From assembly GCA_023105745.1 (NCBI GenBank), contig JALGQZ010000009.1:46033967-46097966 (forward strand): DNA of 64,000 nucleotides, written 5' to 3'. Source of the DNA: Austropuccinia psidii. Its lineage: Eukaryota > Basidiomycota > Pucciniomycetes > Pucciniales > Sphaerophragmiaceae. A program made the translations under genes and the position numbers. The notes below the pieces were generated by a model. It was not told the DNA's origin and ran no database searches. It was given only the letters and a program-made list of their open reading frames with translations. Numbering within the stretch: position 1 is the stretch's first letter; every line of letters begins with the position of its first letter. Shown here piece by piece: positions 1 to 11,229 of this stretch.

Positions 1-1982
1 GGTGGCACAAAGGAAAAAGACCAAATAGAGCTGGGGTACCCAAACTTTTTGATCTGCAAGGATTCAATTAAGGTAATCCACCTGTATTGGAGGATTTTCA
101 ACCTTATTTAAACTTTAAGATTAGACTTTGATCCAACATTAAAGTTTAAACTTGTTTTATCCCAAATTAGACATGAATTTCAAGCAGCCAAAGGGTAAAT
201 CCCAATATGCAGGCTTGAATTCAAGGTTTTAAAAACTTTCAAAGCTTAATTAAGCTTAAAAAACTTAAATGAGCTTGAATCTTCAAGGCTACAAGCATTA
301 AAACCTTATCAAAAGTTTAGGTTTGGTGTGTATTGCAATTTTACGTGGAAAAATAGCAATAACTTCCAAAATTTATTAAAAATCTAATTCTTAATAAATT
401 TGCTTAAAGACTACACACCGCTTACAATTTAATATTATCTACATATCAATTAAATTTTAGGTATCTTTTATAAATAAATTTCGTGGGTAATTAGCCTGGA
501 AATTTACTCTTTTAATTAAAGCTCAAAGAAAACTATAATTTCTTTAAAAAATTAATTAAAAATTGAGCTTAAGAGATTTCTGCTTGATGCTCTATTTTTA
601 AGTTGTTCATGTGATGAACCTTAATATAAATAAGTTTATTCATATTAAAAACCTAAAATAATTAGTTCAAATGAGGATTAAAGCTAAATGGAGTTAAGAA
701 TAACACTGCTAACTTTAAATTGGAATCAAAAATAAGTTACCTTAAGTTAAGAACTTTATTTTTAAGCATGGTTTTTTAGTTTTGACCTGAGCACGCCCTC
801 TATATCCATTATGAATCATGAGAGCTGCTCTGAAGACATAAAAAGAGTCTTTTCATCACTGTTTTTGTCCATCAATTCATTATCAATCCAATCATATTAG
901 AAATTTAAACAGGTAAAGTTTTATCAAATATAAAATCTTATTATTAAAGTAATTCTTAAGAATGTTATTCTTTAAAAATCTTAAATTAAATAATTGAAAT
1001 AATAGAAATTAGATTATTTTTGTAATCATCTATAATGTATTTTATTTTATAAAATTATTGTCTTCAAAATATCTTTTAAAATCCACAAATTCCTCTCAAA
1101 AACTCTTGAATCATATTTTTATCATAAAAAATTGTTTTATATTTTCAAATATGGATTTTGGCGTGTTTTTAACTTATAATTATTATTTAATATAATAGCT
1201 GTTGTTGTTTGACTTGTTGTATTGAATCATTAAATATAAAATCCTATTGTTAAAGTAATTCTTAAGTTATTTTATTCTTTATTAATTAAAATTAAAGAAT
1301 TGAAATTATAGAATTTAGATTATTTTTTAAGCACCAATAATACATTTTATTATATGAAAATTATCATCTTAAATATCTTCCAAAAATCCACAAATTCCTC
1401 TTAAAAACTCTTTAATCATAATTTTTATTATAAAAAGTTGTTTTATCTTTGAGAATATTGATTTTGGAGTGTTTTTAACTTATAATTATTATTTAATATA
1501 ATAACTGTTTTTGTTTGACTTGTTGTATTGAATAAATATTATAAGTAAGTTTTCTCTAAACTTCTATATATTTTTTATCTAGTATTAGTTTTTTTATATA
1601 GAATTTTATTCTATAAGAATTATTTCTGCACAGTGTGTGTCTTAATTCTTTACTAAATAATATTTATATTATTCATAAGTGCTTAATATTCATATTTTCC
1701 ACATGTTATTGTCTCATTAAGAGCTTTACACTTCTTATTGTTATAACTGTCAGTGACTCTAACAATAATAGAATAATTATAATTTATTATAATTATTAAT
1801 TTGCTTTATTATTATATTTTCTAATAATAATCAAATTTACTTTTTTGTATATGATTATTCTTAATAATCATATTTAAATTTGTGGTTATAATATTTTGTT
1901 ATATTCTGCATTTCTATTGAGGACAGTCATAGTACTCTTGATATTGCTACTATTATCAAGAGTTTCATAGACAAACCTTACA
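1..1982 (+). repeat. Family A LTR, truncated by the window edge
   Basis: This matches the complete family A LTR at 35194-37324 from about its base 514 onward and ends with the family terminus CTTACA at 1977-1982. The GAGGACAG motif and the CTTGAT...ATCAAG hairpin near the 3' end are present. No primer-binding site or gag leader follows, so it is either the 3' LTR of an element lying to the left or a solo LTR. Its diagnostic bases (CCCTCTATATCC, GCTCTGAAGAC) match the A1 subfamily rather than the outer A element. The LTR stops directly against helicase-like coding sequence at 1983, so it probably inserted into that gene. Confidence 0.85.
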
Positions 1983-2885
1983 GATGGTGTTGTTTATGCA
2001 ATTGACCCAGGATTTGTAAAAGAAAACCCTTATAGCCCTTGCCCAGCAATGGAATTGTTAGTGGTTGTGCCAGTTCATAATAATTTTTGGCTCTTCTGTT
2101 GGTCACGACTCCTAATCATGATTTATTTGTATCAGTGTGTTTGCGTGGCTGCAAATCAACATGCTCGCTGAGCAGGTTGTGTTGCACCGGGAAAAAGCTT
2201 TTGAATGTGTACAAAGTTGGCCTCCATGAAATGATTAGAAGAGTATGCTGTACCTGAAATTCAAATGCCCAATACAGCAAATCTTGTTTGGCTCTGTTTT
2301 TGAATGTATACAAAGTCGGCCTCCATGAAATAATTAGAAGATTATTCTGTACCTGCAATGCAAACAATCAATACAGCCAATGTCCTTCGACTCTTAAAGC
2401 CGGTAGGGATTAATAATTTAATCGGCTTTGATTGTTTGGATCCAGGACCTGGAGATGCTTAAATGGGCCACTTGATCGTCTTGATGCTCTTGGAGCTCTC
2501 AACGATTGAAGTGAGCTATCTAAAAATGGACCAAGGATGGCCAAGTTTCCAATGGATGGAATGTTGTCCAAGGCCATTTTGGAGAGTGAAAAGCATCAAT
2601 GCACCAAAGAAGTGCTTTTGATGGCATCAATGTTATCGGAAAGTAGGTGGATCTTCTATAGACCTAAAGATAAGGCACTTCATGCTGATAAGTGGGTTAC
2701 CTTTCCAATTTGCCCCTTATTTTCCCTTTTTGAAATAAAAATGCCCCTAAAAACCCTTCTCATGGCTTATCATTATTTCTGTGATGCATCCTAGTGCTCA
2801 ATTATTTTTTGTTCAGCCTGGTGGTGATCCCTTTACACATTTGCACGCATTTGAATGGTGGACAGAACCTAATTGGTCAATATCA
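1983..2885 (+). pseudogene. DEAH-box RNA helicase fragment, Prp2/DHX16-like
   Basis: Three reading frames together give a recognisable spliceosomal DEAH-box helicase: the end of the RecA2 domain (DGVVYAIDPGFVKEN), a damaged motif VI (NQ-A-R-stop-AG-CVAPGK, about 2155-2190), and the winged-helix/HA2 region (VPEIQ, GINNLIGFDCLDP, MAKFPMDGMLSKAIL, MLSESRWIFYRPKDKALHAD). After an apparent intron at about 2690-2790 comes FFVQPGGDPFTHLHAFEWW. The FYRPKDK...HAD and FF-PGGD motifs fit Prp2/DHX16 best, whose normal role is ATP-driven activation of the spliceosome before the first splicing step. This copy is dead: the ATPase half is missing, and stops and frameshifts interrupt the rest. Several stops and missense changes sit where CGA or CGT arginine codons are expected. 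The family A LTR abuts its left end, and a 99-bp exon segment is tandemly duplicated. Confidence 0.8.
2198..2395 (+). repeat. 99-bp tandem duplication inside the helicase pseudogene
   Basis: Bases 2198-2296 and 2297-2395 are two diverged copies of the same exon segment; both contain GAATGT(G/A)TACAAAG and GCCTCCATGAAAT at a 99-bp offset. The second copy runs on into the remaining HA2 coding sequence. Divergence between copies shows that the duplication is old. Confidence 0.75.
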
Positions 2886-2896
2886 TGGTTATTTTG

Positions 2897-3109
2897 GGTT
2901 AACCCTTTATGATCTTAGTACAATGACCATTGTCCTAAGATCATAATTAACCATCTTTGAAATTGTTCAAACTCAAAGATGATTAATGCTGATCATGCCT
3001 TTTCTTTAGTTATGATTTTATTCATACATCATCATGCTGACTGACTTATTCTTTTTCTTTTTGAAACTCATATTCAAATAACTACCCTAAATGATCATAC
3101 TGATCATTT
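2897..3109. repeat. Three successive inverted repeats
   Basis: Three hairpin-forming palindromes lie between the helicase remnant and the oxygenase gene. The first (2897-2952) has arms of about 25 bp, GGTTAA...TATGATCTTAGTACAATG against its near-complement, with a 2-base centre. The second (2952-2981) has arms CATCTTTGA/TCAAAGATG. The third (3089-3109) has arms AAATGATCA/TGATCATTT. They could be a small MITE-like remnant or transcript-end structures; no coding is seen here. Confidence 0.6.
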
Positions 3110-3164
3110 TTTTATTGTTTTGTACTTGATTACATTTCTGAATACTATAAGCATTTTTTTTGCA

Positions 3165-4517
3165 ATGTCATTCCCATTTGGCCCCCTTCCATCGTCATTA
3201 AAATTCAAAAAACGTGCTCCCCCACCCTCTCACTCTTTAAATTATTCTGATGATGTTATGGTTAGGACTAAACCAGTGTCAGTAAATCATCAGAATGATT
3301 TGAATGATGATGCAAATATTTTTACTCCTAGTGATGTTATGGTTAGGACTAAGCCAAAGAAAGAACATCATGAAGAAAATAATAACCAAACAAATCATAA
3401 AAGAAAACTCACCCGATGCCAAAGACAACATATTCATTATTAAAAACAAATCATGCCTCAGCTCGGACATTCAAATGCAGAATATAAGAACTTTTCCTCC
3501 ATTTCAATTGACAAGAAAGCAGCCAATGCCTCATGGTTAAAACTACCATCAATCAATACTTTACCCCACCCTTATGTAATCATTGATAAAACACAAAAGC
3601 CATATCTACCTGTCTGCATTTATGAAATCGCCCCTTTTTATGTTTACTCAGGCCACTCTCAAATACTAAAAGACCTTATCATTGCATTGATGTCCTTATC
3701 TCAAAATCTCCAAGAAATTGAAACAAATAAACACCTCCTAGGTGGCATTATGAAAGGTATTGGCTTTTTTCCTGGATCTGATGCTGGCAAATCCACAGGT
3801 GTGTGAATTTTTTAACTTATAACTTGAATAATTACTAATTATTATCAAGCTTTTTAGGTGTTTACTCCAGAAAGGCTGGATTATCTCCTCATCAAATTGA
3901 ATTGGATAATATGCAATGGACCAAAATTCAAAAGTATGAAGAATTCATTTACTCCAGAATCTCTCATTTTTCACAATTAGCCGCACAAGAAAATCACTCA
4001 TTAATGGAGGCAGCCAAATTACCAAACTTCAGTCAGCTCGAATGGACTTCTGCCAATCCAAAGGAAGAATTCAAATCATTTTCCAATGTCATTGTCACTC
4101 AAGATGGATTTTTCAATAAACCCCACCAAGATTTGAATGATCTCAATGCATGGACTTATGGTATTTTTTCTTTTGTATCCAACAAAGATTTTCATCCCCT
4201 TCCAACTGTCTTCACTCCCTCCAGGCATGGCTTGCACTTCCCTGAATTGAAAATGGAGATCAATTTTTCCAAAAAAACTGGGCATCATGGAAATTCTTTG
4301 GAAGACATCAACAATGGCTCATCATACAACAAAACCACCTCCAAAAATTATCAATCATGACAAAATAACTTATTTTGGATGTTCTTTTCAAATAAACCAT
4401 AAATTATTTAATGTGGGTGAGAAATTCTTGAAAATGCCAACCACCCCAATTAATTCAAGAGTCAATGGGTACTGTGAAAGAAATATGCAGGACCAAAAAA
4501 GAACTAAAAAATATTAA
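3165..4517 (+). pseudogene. 2OG-Fe(II) oxygenase, TET/JBP-like (2OG-FeII_Oxy_6 type), damaged
   Basis: The reading frame runs from ATG 3165 (MSFPFGPLPSS) through a basic, low-complexity N-terminus carrying a repeated SDVMVRTKP. It passes a TAA at 3441, continues to 3798, crosses a 59-bp GT-AG intron (3799-3857), and gives a double-stranded beta-helix core. The core holds the iron-binding HxD as PHQD in FNKPHQDLND, then TYGIFSFV and FPELKMEINF. A run of seven A near 4270 shifts the frame. Downstream in the new frame are EILWKTSTMAHHTTKPPP, carrying the distal His, and FGCSFQINHKL. The order matches the rust-expanded Tet-like 2-oxoglutarate oxygenase family; substrates of the rust members are not known to me. 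Only one stop and one homopolymer shift break it, so it is either a young pseudogene, an ORF with a second unseen intron, or partly an assembly error. A Harbinger-type transposase lies tail to tail downstream. Confidence 0.65.
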
Positions 4518-4604
4518 TTGTAAATAGTTTTATTTTATTGATAACATCTCCACTCCGTTGGATGCCATTAAATTACCTACATAAATCAATGGTCATGATG
4601 AAAT

Positions 4605-5851
4605 TTACAATTGACTATTTTTCGATGCCAAAGTGATTGGTTTAATTTTTTCATGCATATTTACCACATCTTCCCCAATGTTGTTGTTGGCCAGATTTTC
4701 TGCATGTGGTGGCTCATCATCTTCATATATATCAAACCATTCATTGCCAATTTGTGCTAACATATTATGTAAAATTGTGCAAGAAACAACCCAACTAACA
4801 AAATATTCGATTTCATGTGCATCCCTAATGTGATTTTGCATTTCCCTTAGAGAAAACCACTGCCCCTTCAAAATTCCAATTGCATTCTCAATTCTGACCC
4901 TTGATTTTTCTAGACAGTAATTGAAAGAATGGTTGTCTTCATTCTGTGCTACAACTCCCTTATATGCTGGAACAACCCAACAAGAGCTTGCATATGCCGA
5001 ATCTGCAAGTAAGTACTGATCCTTTTCATAAAACTCTTGAGGTGTTTGTGCTATTTTCATATGTTGATAGACATTTGAATCATGAAGTGACCCAGTACAA
5101 CCAACATGTAGAGCAGTGAACTGTTTGTTTATATTGCAAACCAGTTGTATTGACATAGAATACCTTATATGTAAACCATCGCTAAGATTGAAATAAAGAA
5201 TAAAGATTCAACAGCCTTTCTTTTTTTGCAATCAAAATAGGCTTCACCATCATTGGGAGGACATTGTGATAATTGTATGAGACTCCCATCAATAAACCCA
5301 ATGCACCCACAGAAGCCTTCTGCTTTCATTACTTGAGACATCTCTCTTTGTTGTTCTATTGTTGGCCACACAATCACTTTGCGCTTCAACTTCATTAATA
5401 TCTTGATGACTCTTTGAGTGTATAACACAATAGCCCCATGGCTAATTCCAAACAACCTTCCTATCTTTCCCAAAGAGGCCCCATTGCCATTTTATCCAAG
5501 CTTTGATAATGCCACACTCAATTGGATGGCAGGATTTCATTTTTTGTTTTGTGATGAGTTTTGAAAGGTTTTATCACCTTGAATTTGTGCAACCAATTTC
5601 TCAAATGATTCATGTGTGGTCCTACATAGCTGTTGAAACTTTTCAGATGATAATGTTTGTAAATCATTCATTGTATACATGTAATGTGATGGATATCTTC
5701 TACAAGGATTGATTTATCTTTGTGAGGTTATCATATCTAATAAGATTATATCTTCCTGGATATCAGAATCACTATCAGGGTTGAGTGCATCAATGAGCTG
5801 CAGTGATTTTAACGTCTGAAGTAAAGGTAGCCTTTTCAATGCTTTGGGCAT
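4605..5851 (-). pseudogene. PIF/Harbinger-like DDE transposase (HARBI1 / DDE_Tnp_4)
   Basis: On the minus strand the frame starts at ATG 5851 (MPKALKRLPLLQTLKSLQ) and runs to a stop at 4605. The helix-turn-helix-like segment LGKIGRLFGISHGAIVLYTQRV is followed by the DDE catalytic core: first Asp in GFIDGSLIQL, second Asp in LLADSAYA, and the Glu in SRVRIENAIGILKGQW, with the family signature LHDSNVYQ between them. Such enzymes cut and paste elements into 3-bp TTA-like targets. The copy is dead: in-frame stops occur in the N-terminal third (after ITSQR, QNKK and SKLG), and a shift near 5157-5190 splits the DDE domain. No matching terminal inverted repeats were identified on both sides. Confidence 0.85.
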
Positions 5852-5984
5852 GGTAAATGAAGAAAAGGCCTGTATTAAATGTAATTTAGAATCAAATACT
5901 TTATGAAATGATGACTGTATTCAGACTTTCTGCAAGAGAAGTAAAGCTATATGCAATTTAACACGCCCTTACTGAGTTGTGTGT

Positions 5985-6191
5985 TTTAGACATGTGCCTT
6001 TATGGGAAGCTAAAGGTGGGATTTTAGTATTTAAACATGGGATTTGGTACCAAAAAACCTGGGTTTTTGTACCTTAAACTACCACACCTCTTGAGGTGTA
6101 GGATCTCTGAGATCCCAAAAAATTAATGCAGGATTTCGGCAAAAAAAAACTTGGGATTTTGAGTGTGGGATTTGGTAACTTTGACACCCCC
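5985..6191. repeat. Palindrome-rich tract with repeated GGGATTTGGTA motifs
   Basis: Three hairpins follow one another: 6046-6073 (GGTACCAAAAAACC against GGTTTTTGTACC), 6084-6099 (ACACCTC TT GAGGTGT) and 6101-6115 (GGATCTC T GAGATCC). Flanking them is a direct repeat, GGGATTTTAGTATTTAAACATGGGATTTGGTAC against GGGATTTTGAGTGTGGGATTTGGTAAC in shortened form. The tract ends at ...TTTGACACCCCC, a terminus-like sequence, exactly where family A LTR homology begins. It may be the outer end of the Harbinger element or of an unrelated non-autonomous transposon. Confidence 0.45.
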
Positions 6192-8204
6192 TATTATTTC
6201 ATTTTTGGATTCTACACCAAAATTAACCTAGGGTACACCCAAAAATACTTATTTCTTATGTTATTGGAAGATTTAAGAAGCTCACAGTACTAATGTAGCT
6301 TTTTTGAAAAAAATTTTAAATTATCAAATTTAAGTTTAAATAAGCTTAAATTTAAAGTTGCATAAGGTGTATGCAAACTTACCAAAATTTTAGTTAAAAT
6401 TGAGGTGTTGTGTATATTTACTGAATTGGCTAAGGATTGCCATACAGGATGGAAATCCTGCATGGGCTCAATTTAAAAGGGTTTAAGGCCATAGTATGGC
6501 TTTAAATAAATAAAAGGGCAAAATCCGCGCAAAAAGGTGGGACAAGGAAAAGACCAAATAGAGCTGGGATACCCAGCTTTCTGGATCTGCAAGGATTCAA
6601 CTAAGATTGTCCACATGTATTAGAGGATTTTCAACATTATTTAAGCTTTAAGATTAGACTTTGATCAAACCTTAAAGCTTAAACTGGTTTTGTCCCAAAT
6701 TGGACAGGAATTTCAAGCTGCCACATGGTCAATCCCTATATGCAGGCTTGAAATTAAGGTTTTAAGAACTGTGAAAACTTAATTAATCTCAAAAAGCTTA
6801 AATAAGCTTAAATATTCAAGGTTACAAGCATTAAAACCTTATCAAAAGTTAAGTTTTAGTGTGTATTGCTATTTTATGTGGAAAAATAGCAATAACTTCA
6901 AAAAATTCATTAAAAATCCAATTATTAATGGATTTGCTTAAACATTTCACACAGCTTACAATTTAATATTAGCTATGTATAAAACAAGTTTTAAGTATCT
7001 TTTATAAATAAATTTCCTGGGTAATTGGCCTGGAAGTTTACTCTTTTGATTAAGCTCAAAGAAAATTATAATTTCTTTAAAGATTAATTAAAAATTGAGT
7101 TTAACAGATATCTGCTTGAAACTCTATTTTTACATTGTTCATGTGATGAAATGTAATATAAATAAACTTATTTTATATTAAAACTTAAAGTAATTAGTCT
7201 AAATGAGGATGAAAGTTACTTGGAGTTAAGAATAACACTGGTAACATTAAATTGGAATTAAAAATAAGTTGCCTTAAGCTAAGAACTTTATTTTTAAGCA
7301 TGGTTTTTCAGTTTTGACCTGAGTACGCCTTCTATATTCATTATGAATCATGAGAGTTTCTCTGTAGACATAAAAAGAGTCTTTTCATCACTGTTTTTGT
7401 CCATCATCATTATCAATCCAATTATATTAGACATTTAAACAGGTAAAGTTTCATTATATATAAAATCTTATTATTAAGATATTTCTTAAGCATTTTATTA
7501 TTTATAAATCTTAACATAAAGAATTTAAATCATAGAAATTAGATTATTTTTGTAATCATTTATAATATATTTTATTTTATAAAATTATTGTCTTTAAAAC
7601 ATCTTTTGAAATCCACAAATTCCACTCAAAAACTCTTTAATCATATTTTTTATTATAGAAAATTGTTATATCTTTTTAAATATTAATTTTTGGAATGTTT
7701 TTATATTATAATTATTACTTAATATAATAACTTTTGTTGTTTGACTTGTTGTATCAAATAAATATTATAAGTAAGTTTTCTCTAGAATTCTATATTTTCT
7801 TTTATCTATTATTAGTTTTTTATATAGAATTTTTCTATAAGAATTATTTCTGAACATTCTGTGTTTTAATTCTTTCATAAATAATATTTAGATTATTTAT
7901 AAGTGGTTAAATATTTATATTTTCCATGTTTAATTGTCTCATCAAGAGTTTTACACTTCTTATTGTTATAATTGTCAGTGACTATAACAATAATAGAATA
8001 ATTATAATTCATTATAACTATTATATTTTTATTATTATTATATTTTATAATAATAATTAAATTTTCTTCTATATAATTCTTTTTGATAATTATAAATAAA
8101 TTTGTGGTTATAATATTTTATTATATTATATCTTTCTACTGAGGACAGTCATATTATTCTTGATATTGTTACTATTATCAAGGGTTTCATACACAAACCT
8201 TACA
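6192..8204 (+). repeat. Outer A element, 5' LTR (5' end truncated)
   Basis: Homology to the 3' LTR at 35347-37324 begins at about 6192 and ends with CTTACA at 8199-8204. The TGTGAG end is missing. GAGGACAG and the CTTGATA...TATCAAG hairpin mark the U5-like end. Directly downstream (8205) is TTTTGGGGCC, matching the leader start of A1 and B1. Confidence 0.85.
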
Positions 8205-8978
8205 TTTTGGGGCCTGTGCATGATTTTAACCAATTTTTGGGACATAAATCATATTCTAGACCTTATTTTACTGCTTTCTGACGTAAAATTTCCATATTTA
8301 CTTTTATATTGGCTTTTTTGGGACTTATCCCTTATGAATAATCTTTATAATATTAATAAAATTATTTTTTTTCTTAAGAATATTGTTTGAAACAATGTAC
8401 TATTGAGTGAATTGGAATAAATTTCTTTTGTCTAACTAGTGGCTTTTTCACATCACAGACTTGAAATTTATTGTTTTAGTTATTCTAGTATAAAGTGAAT
8501 AATAATATAATTTTGATTAATAACTTATTAATTGAATAATCATTATTCCTTAAAAGAAAATAAAAAATAAAATAAAAGAATTCTGATTATAAAAAAATCT
8601 TTACTAAAAAACATTTTTTCTTTCATCTTAGACATTTTTCTTTATTTTTGACATAATTTGCCATAAATTACATTTAACCAACTTTATCCAATAAGTTGAG
8701 TTTATAAGTTATTTTTATTGGTTGATAAAATAACTGATATTTTTATTTTTCTCTAGTGTCATCCATTAGAGAAATTTCCTCAGACTCTGAAGCCTCAGAG
8801 TCTAGTATTGAAATTCAAACTAGCCCAGCACCAAGGGTTTTAATAACCAAAGAACCCTTCAAAGGTCCAGCAGGTGAATTTAATTCATTCTTAGTCTGTT
8901 TTATTCTTAAAATTGACATGAAATGACTCCTACTAGAAGTGGAAGAAATTACTCCATCCAATCTAATGGATCTGGACC
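8205..8978 (+). other. Outer A element leader, putative leader exon and gag start
   Basis: The leader starts with a primer-binding-site-like TTTTGGGGCCTGTGCATG. It continues as AT-rich sequence to a pyrimidine-rich TTTTTCTCTAG at 8746-8756. A short open segment follows (8757-8873; SSIREISSDSEASES...), ending CAG|GTGAAT. After 63 bp, TACTAG (8931-8936) precedes sequence homologous to the B1 gag start. An ATG at 8923 lies inside this possible intron. Gag sequence stops after about 55 bp at the junction with A1. The intron reading is inference from sequence signals and from the matching arrangement in A1, B1 and B2. Confidence 0.5.
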
Positions 8979-11091
8979 AAGAGTACTATGACTGTCCTCA
9001 GTAGAAATATATAATATAGTGAAATATTACAACCATAAATTTAAATATAATTATTAAAAATAATTATATAGAAAAAAAATTTAATTCTTATTATAAAAAT
9101 ATAATAGTAATAATAAAATAATAATTATAATAAATTATCAGTATTCTATTGTTGTGATAGTCACTGACAGTTATAACAATAAGAACTGTAAAGCTCTTAA
9201 TTAGACAATTACACATGGAAAATATGAATATTAACCACTTATAAATAACATCATTACTATTTAGAAAGGAATTAAACACACACTGTGCAGAAATAATTCT
9301 TATAGAAAAAAAATTCTATATAAAAAAACTAATACTAGATAAAAAAGATATAGAAATTTGGAGAGAACTTACTTATAATATTTATTTATTACAACAAGTC
9401 AAACAACAACAGTTATTATATTAAATTATAATTATAAGTCAAAAACACGCCAAAAATCAATAATTTCAAAGATAAAACAACTTTTCATAATAAAAATTAA
9501 GATTAAACAGTTTTTAAGAGGAGTTTGTGGATTTTAAAAGATATTTAAGATGATAGTTTTATATAATAAAATATATTATTGGTGATTACAACAATAATCT
9601 GAATTCTATGATTTCAATTCTTTAATTTTAATTAATAAATAATAAAATAACTTAAGAATTACTTTAATAATAAGATTTTATATTTGAATAACTTGACCTG
9701 TTTAAATTTCCAATATGATTGGATTGATAATGAATGATGGACAATAACAGTGATGAAAAGACTCTTTTTATGTCTTCAGGGCAGCTCTCATGATTCATAA
9801 TGGATATAGAGGGCGTGCTCAGGTCAAAACTGAAAAACCATGCTTAAAAATAAAGTTCTTAACTTAAGGTAACTTATTTTTAATTCCAATTTAGAGCTAT
9901 CAGTGTTATTCTTAACTCCATGTAACTTTAATCCTCATTTAAACTAATTATTTTAAGTTTTTAATACAAATAAACTTATTTATATTAAAGTTCATCACAT
10001 GAAAAACCTAAATATAGTTTCAAGCAGATATGTGTTAAACTCAATTTTCAATTATTTTTTAAAGAAATTATAATTTTCTTTGAGCTTTAATTAAAAGAGT
10101 AAATTTCCAGGCTAAATACCCAGGAAATTTATTTATCAAAGATACTTAAAGTTAAATTTATAAAAAGATATTTTTAAATTGTAAGCTGTGTGAGATATTC
10201 AAGCAAATCCATTAAGAATTGGATTATTAATGAATTTTTGAAGTTATTGCTATTTTTCCACATAAAATAGCAATACACACCAAACCTTAAGTTTTGATAA
10301 GGTTTTAATGTTTGTAACTTTAAATTTTTAAGCTTAATTAAGCTTTGACAGTTCTTAAAGCCTGGAATTCAAGATTGCATATTGGGATTTACCCTTTGGA
10401 AGCTTGAAATTCCTGTCTAATTTGGGATAAAACCAGTTTAAACTTTAATGTTGGATCAAAGTCTAATCTTAAAGCTTAGATAATGTTGAGAATCCTCTAA
10501 TACATGTGGACAACCTTAATTGAATCCTTTCAGATCCAAAAAGCTGGGTACCCCAGCTCTATTTGGTCTTTTTCCTATGTCCCACCTTTTTGCATGGATT
10601 TTGCCCTTTTATTTATTTAAAGCCATACTATGGCCTTAAACCCTTTTAAATTGAGCTCACACAGGATTTAAATTCCGTATTGCAAAGCCTTAGCCAATTC
10701 AGTAAATATACACCACACCTCAATTTTAACTAAAATTTTGGTAAGTTTGCATAAACCTTATGCAACTTTAAATTTAAGCTTAAATCTAACACTTTTAAAA
10801 AAATGTTAAAAAAGTTACATTAGTACTGTGAGATTCTTAAATCTTCTAATAACATAAGAAGTAAGTGCTTTCGGGTATAACACCTTATGGATGTACCCTA
10901 GGTTATTTTTTGGTGTAGAATCCAAAAATTACATAATATTTATAACTTTGCTTATACAGAAAAAAACTATACTTATTTTTTGTCATTTTTTATTTTAAAT
11001 TCAATTAAAAAATCTTTTGAAGTGAATTTTAACTGTGTATAAAGGTATTTGTGGCCTTATGGGTGTGTTATACATACCTCACAGGCTCACA
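8979..11091 (-). repeat. A1 3' LTR (lacks its last 43 bp)
   Basis: This is a reverse-complement family A LTR ending in CTCACA at 11086-11091. Its left side starts at AAGAGTACTATG, 43 bp inside the LTR compared with the copy at 17707. The polypurine tract GGTGGTAGGGAA (minus strand, 11092-11103) lies directly against it. Confidence 0.88.
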
Positions 11092-11229
11092 TTCCCTACC
11101 ACCAAAAAAAAATTGTACCACAATTTTTCCTTTGTAGTATACCCCCAAGCTATTTGGGGGGGTATAATCCACCATCCAACCTCTCAACTTATACTTTTGC
11201 AAGTATGTAAAGCACACAATTGAAACTTT
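11092..11229 (-). other. A1 3' untranslated segment with polypurine tract
   Basis: Between the A1 pol stop and the 3' LTR lie the polypurine tract (11092-11103) and a hairpin of TACCCCCAAGC with TGGGGGGGTA (about 11141-11166). Related sequence occurs at the same place in the outer A element (about 35120-35193). Polypurine tracts prime plus-strand DNA synthesis. The role of the hairpin is unknown. Confidence 0.6.

Noticed and set aside
2116..2367. Minus-strand 83-codon open frame with internally repeated LLIISWRPTLYTFK
   Set aside because: It is antisense to the duplicated helicase exon. The peptide repeat simply reflects the 99-bp DNA duplication.
8160..8390. Open frame across the end of the outer A 5' LTR
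   Set aside because: It lacks a believable start, crosses the LTR/primer-site boundary, and is hydrophobic by AT-rich composition.
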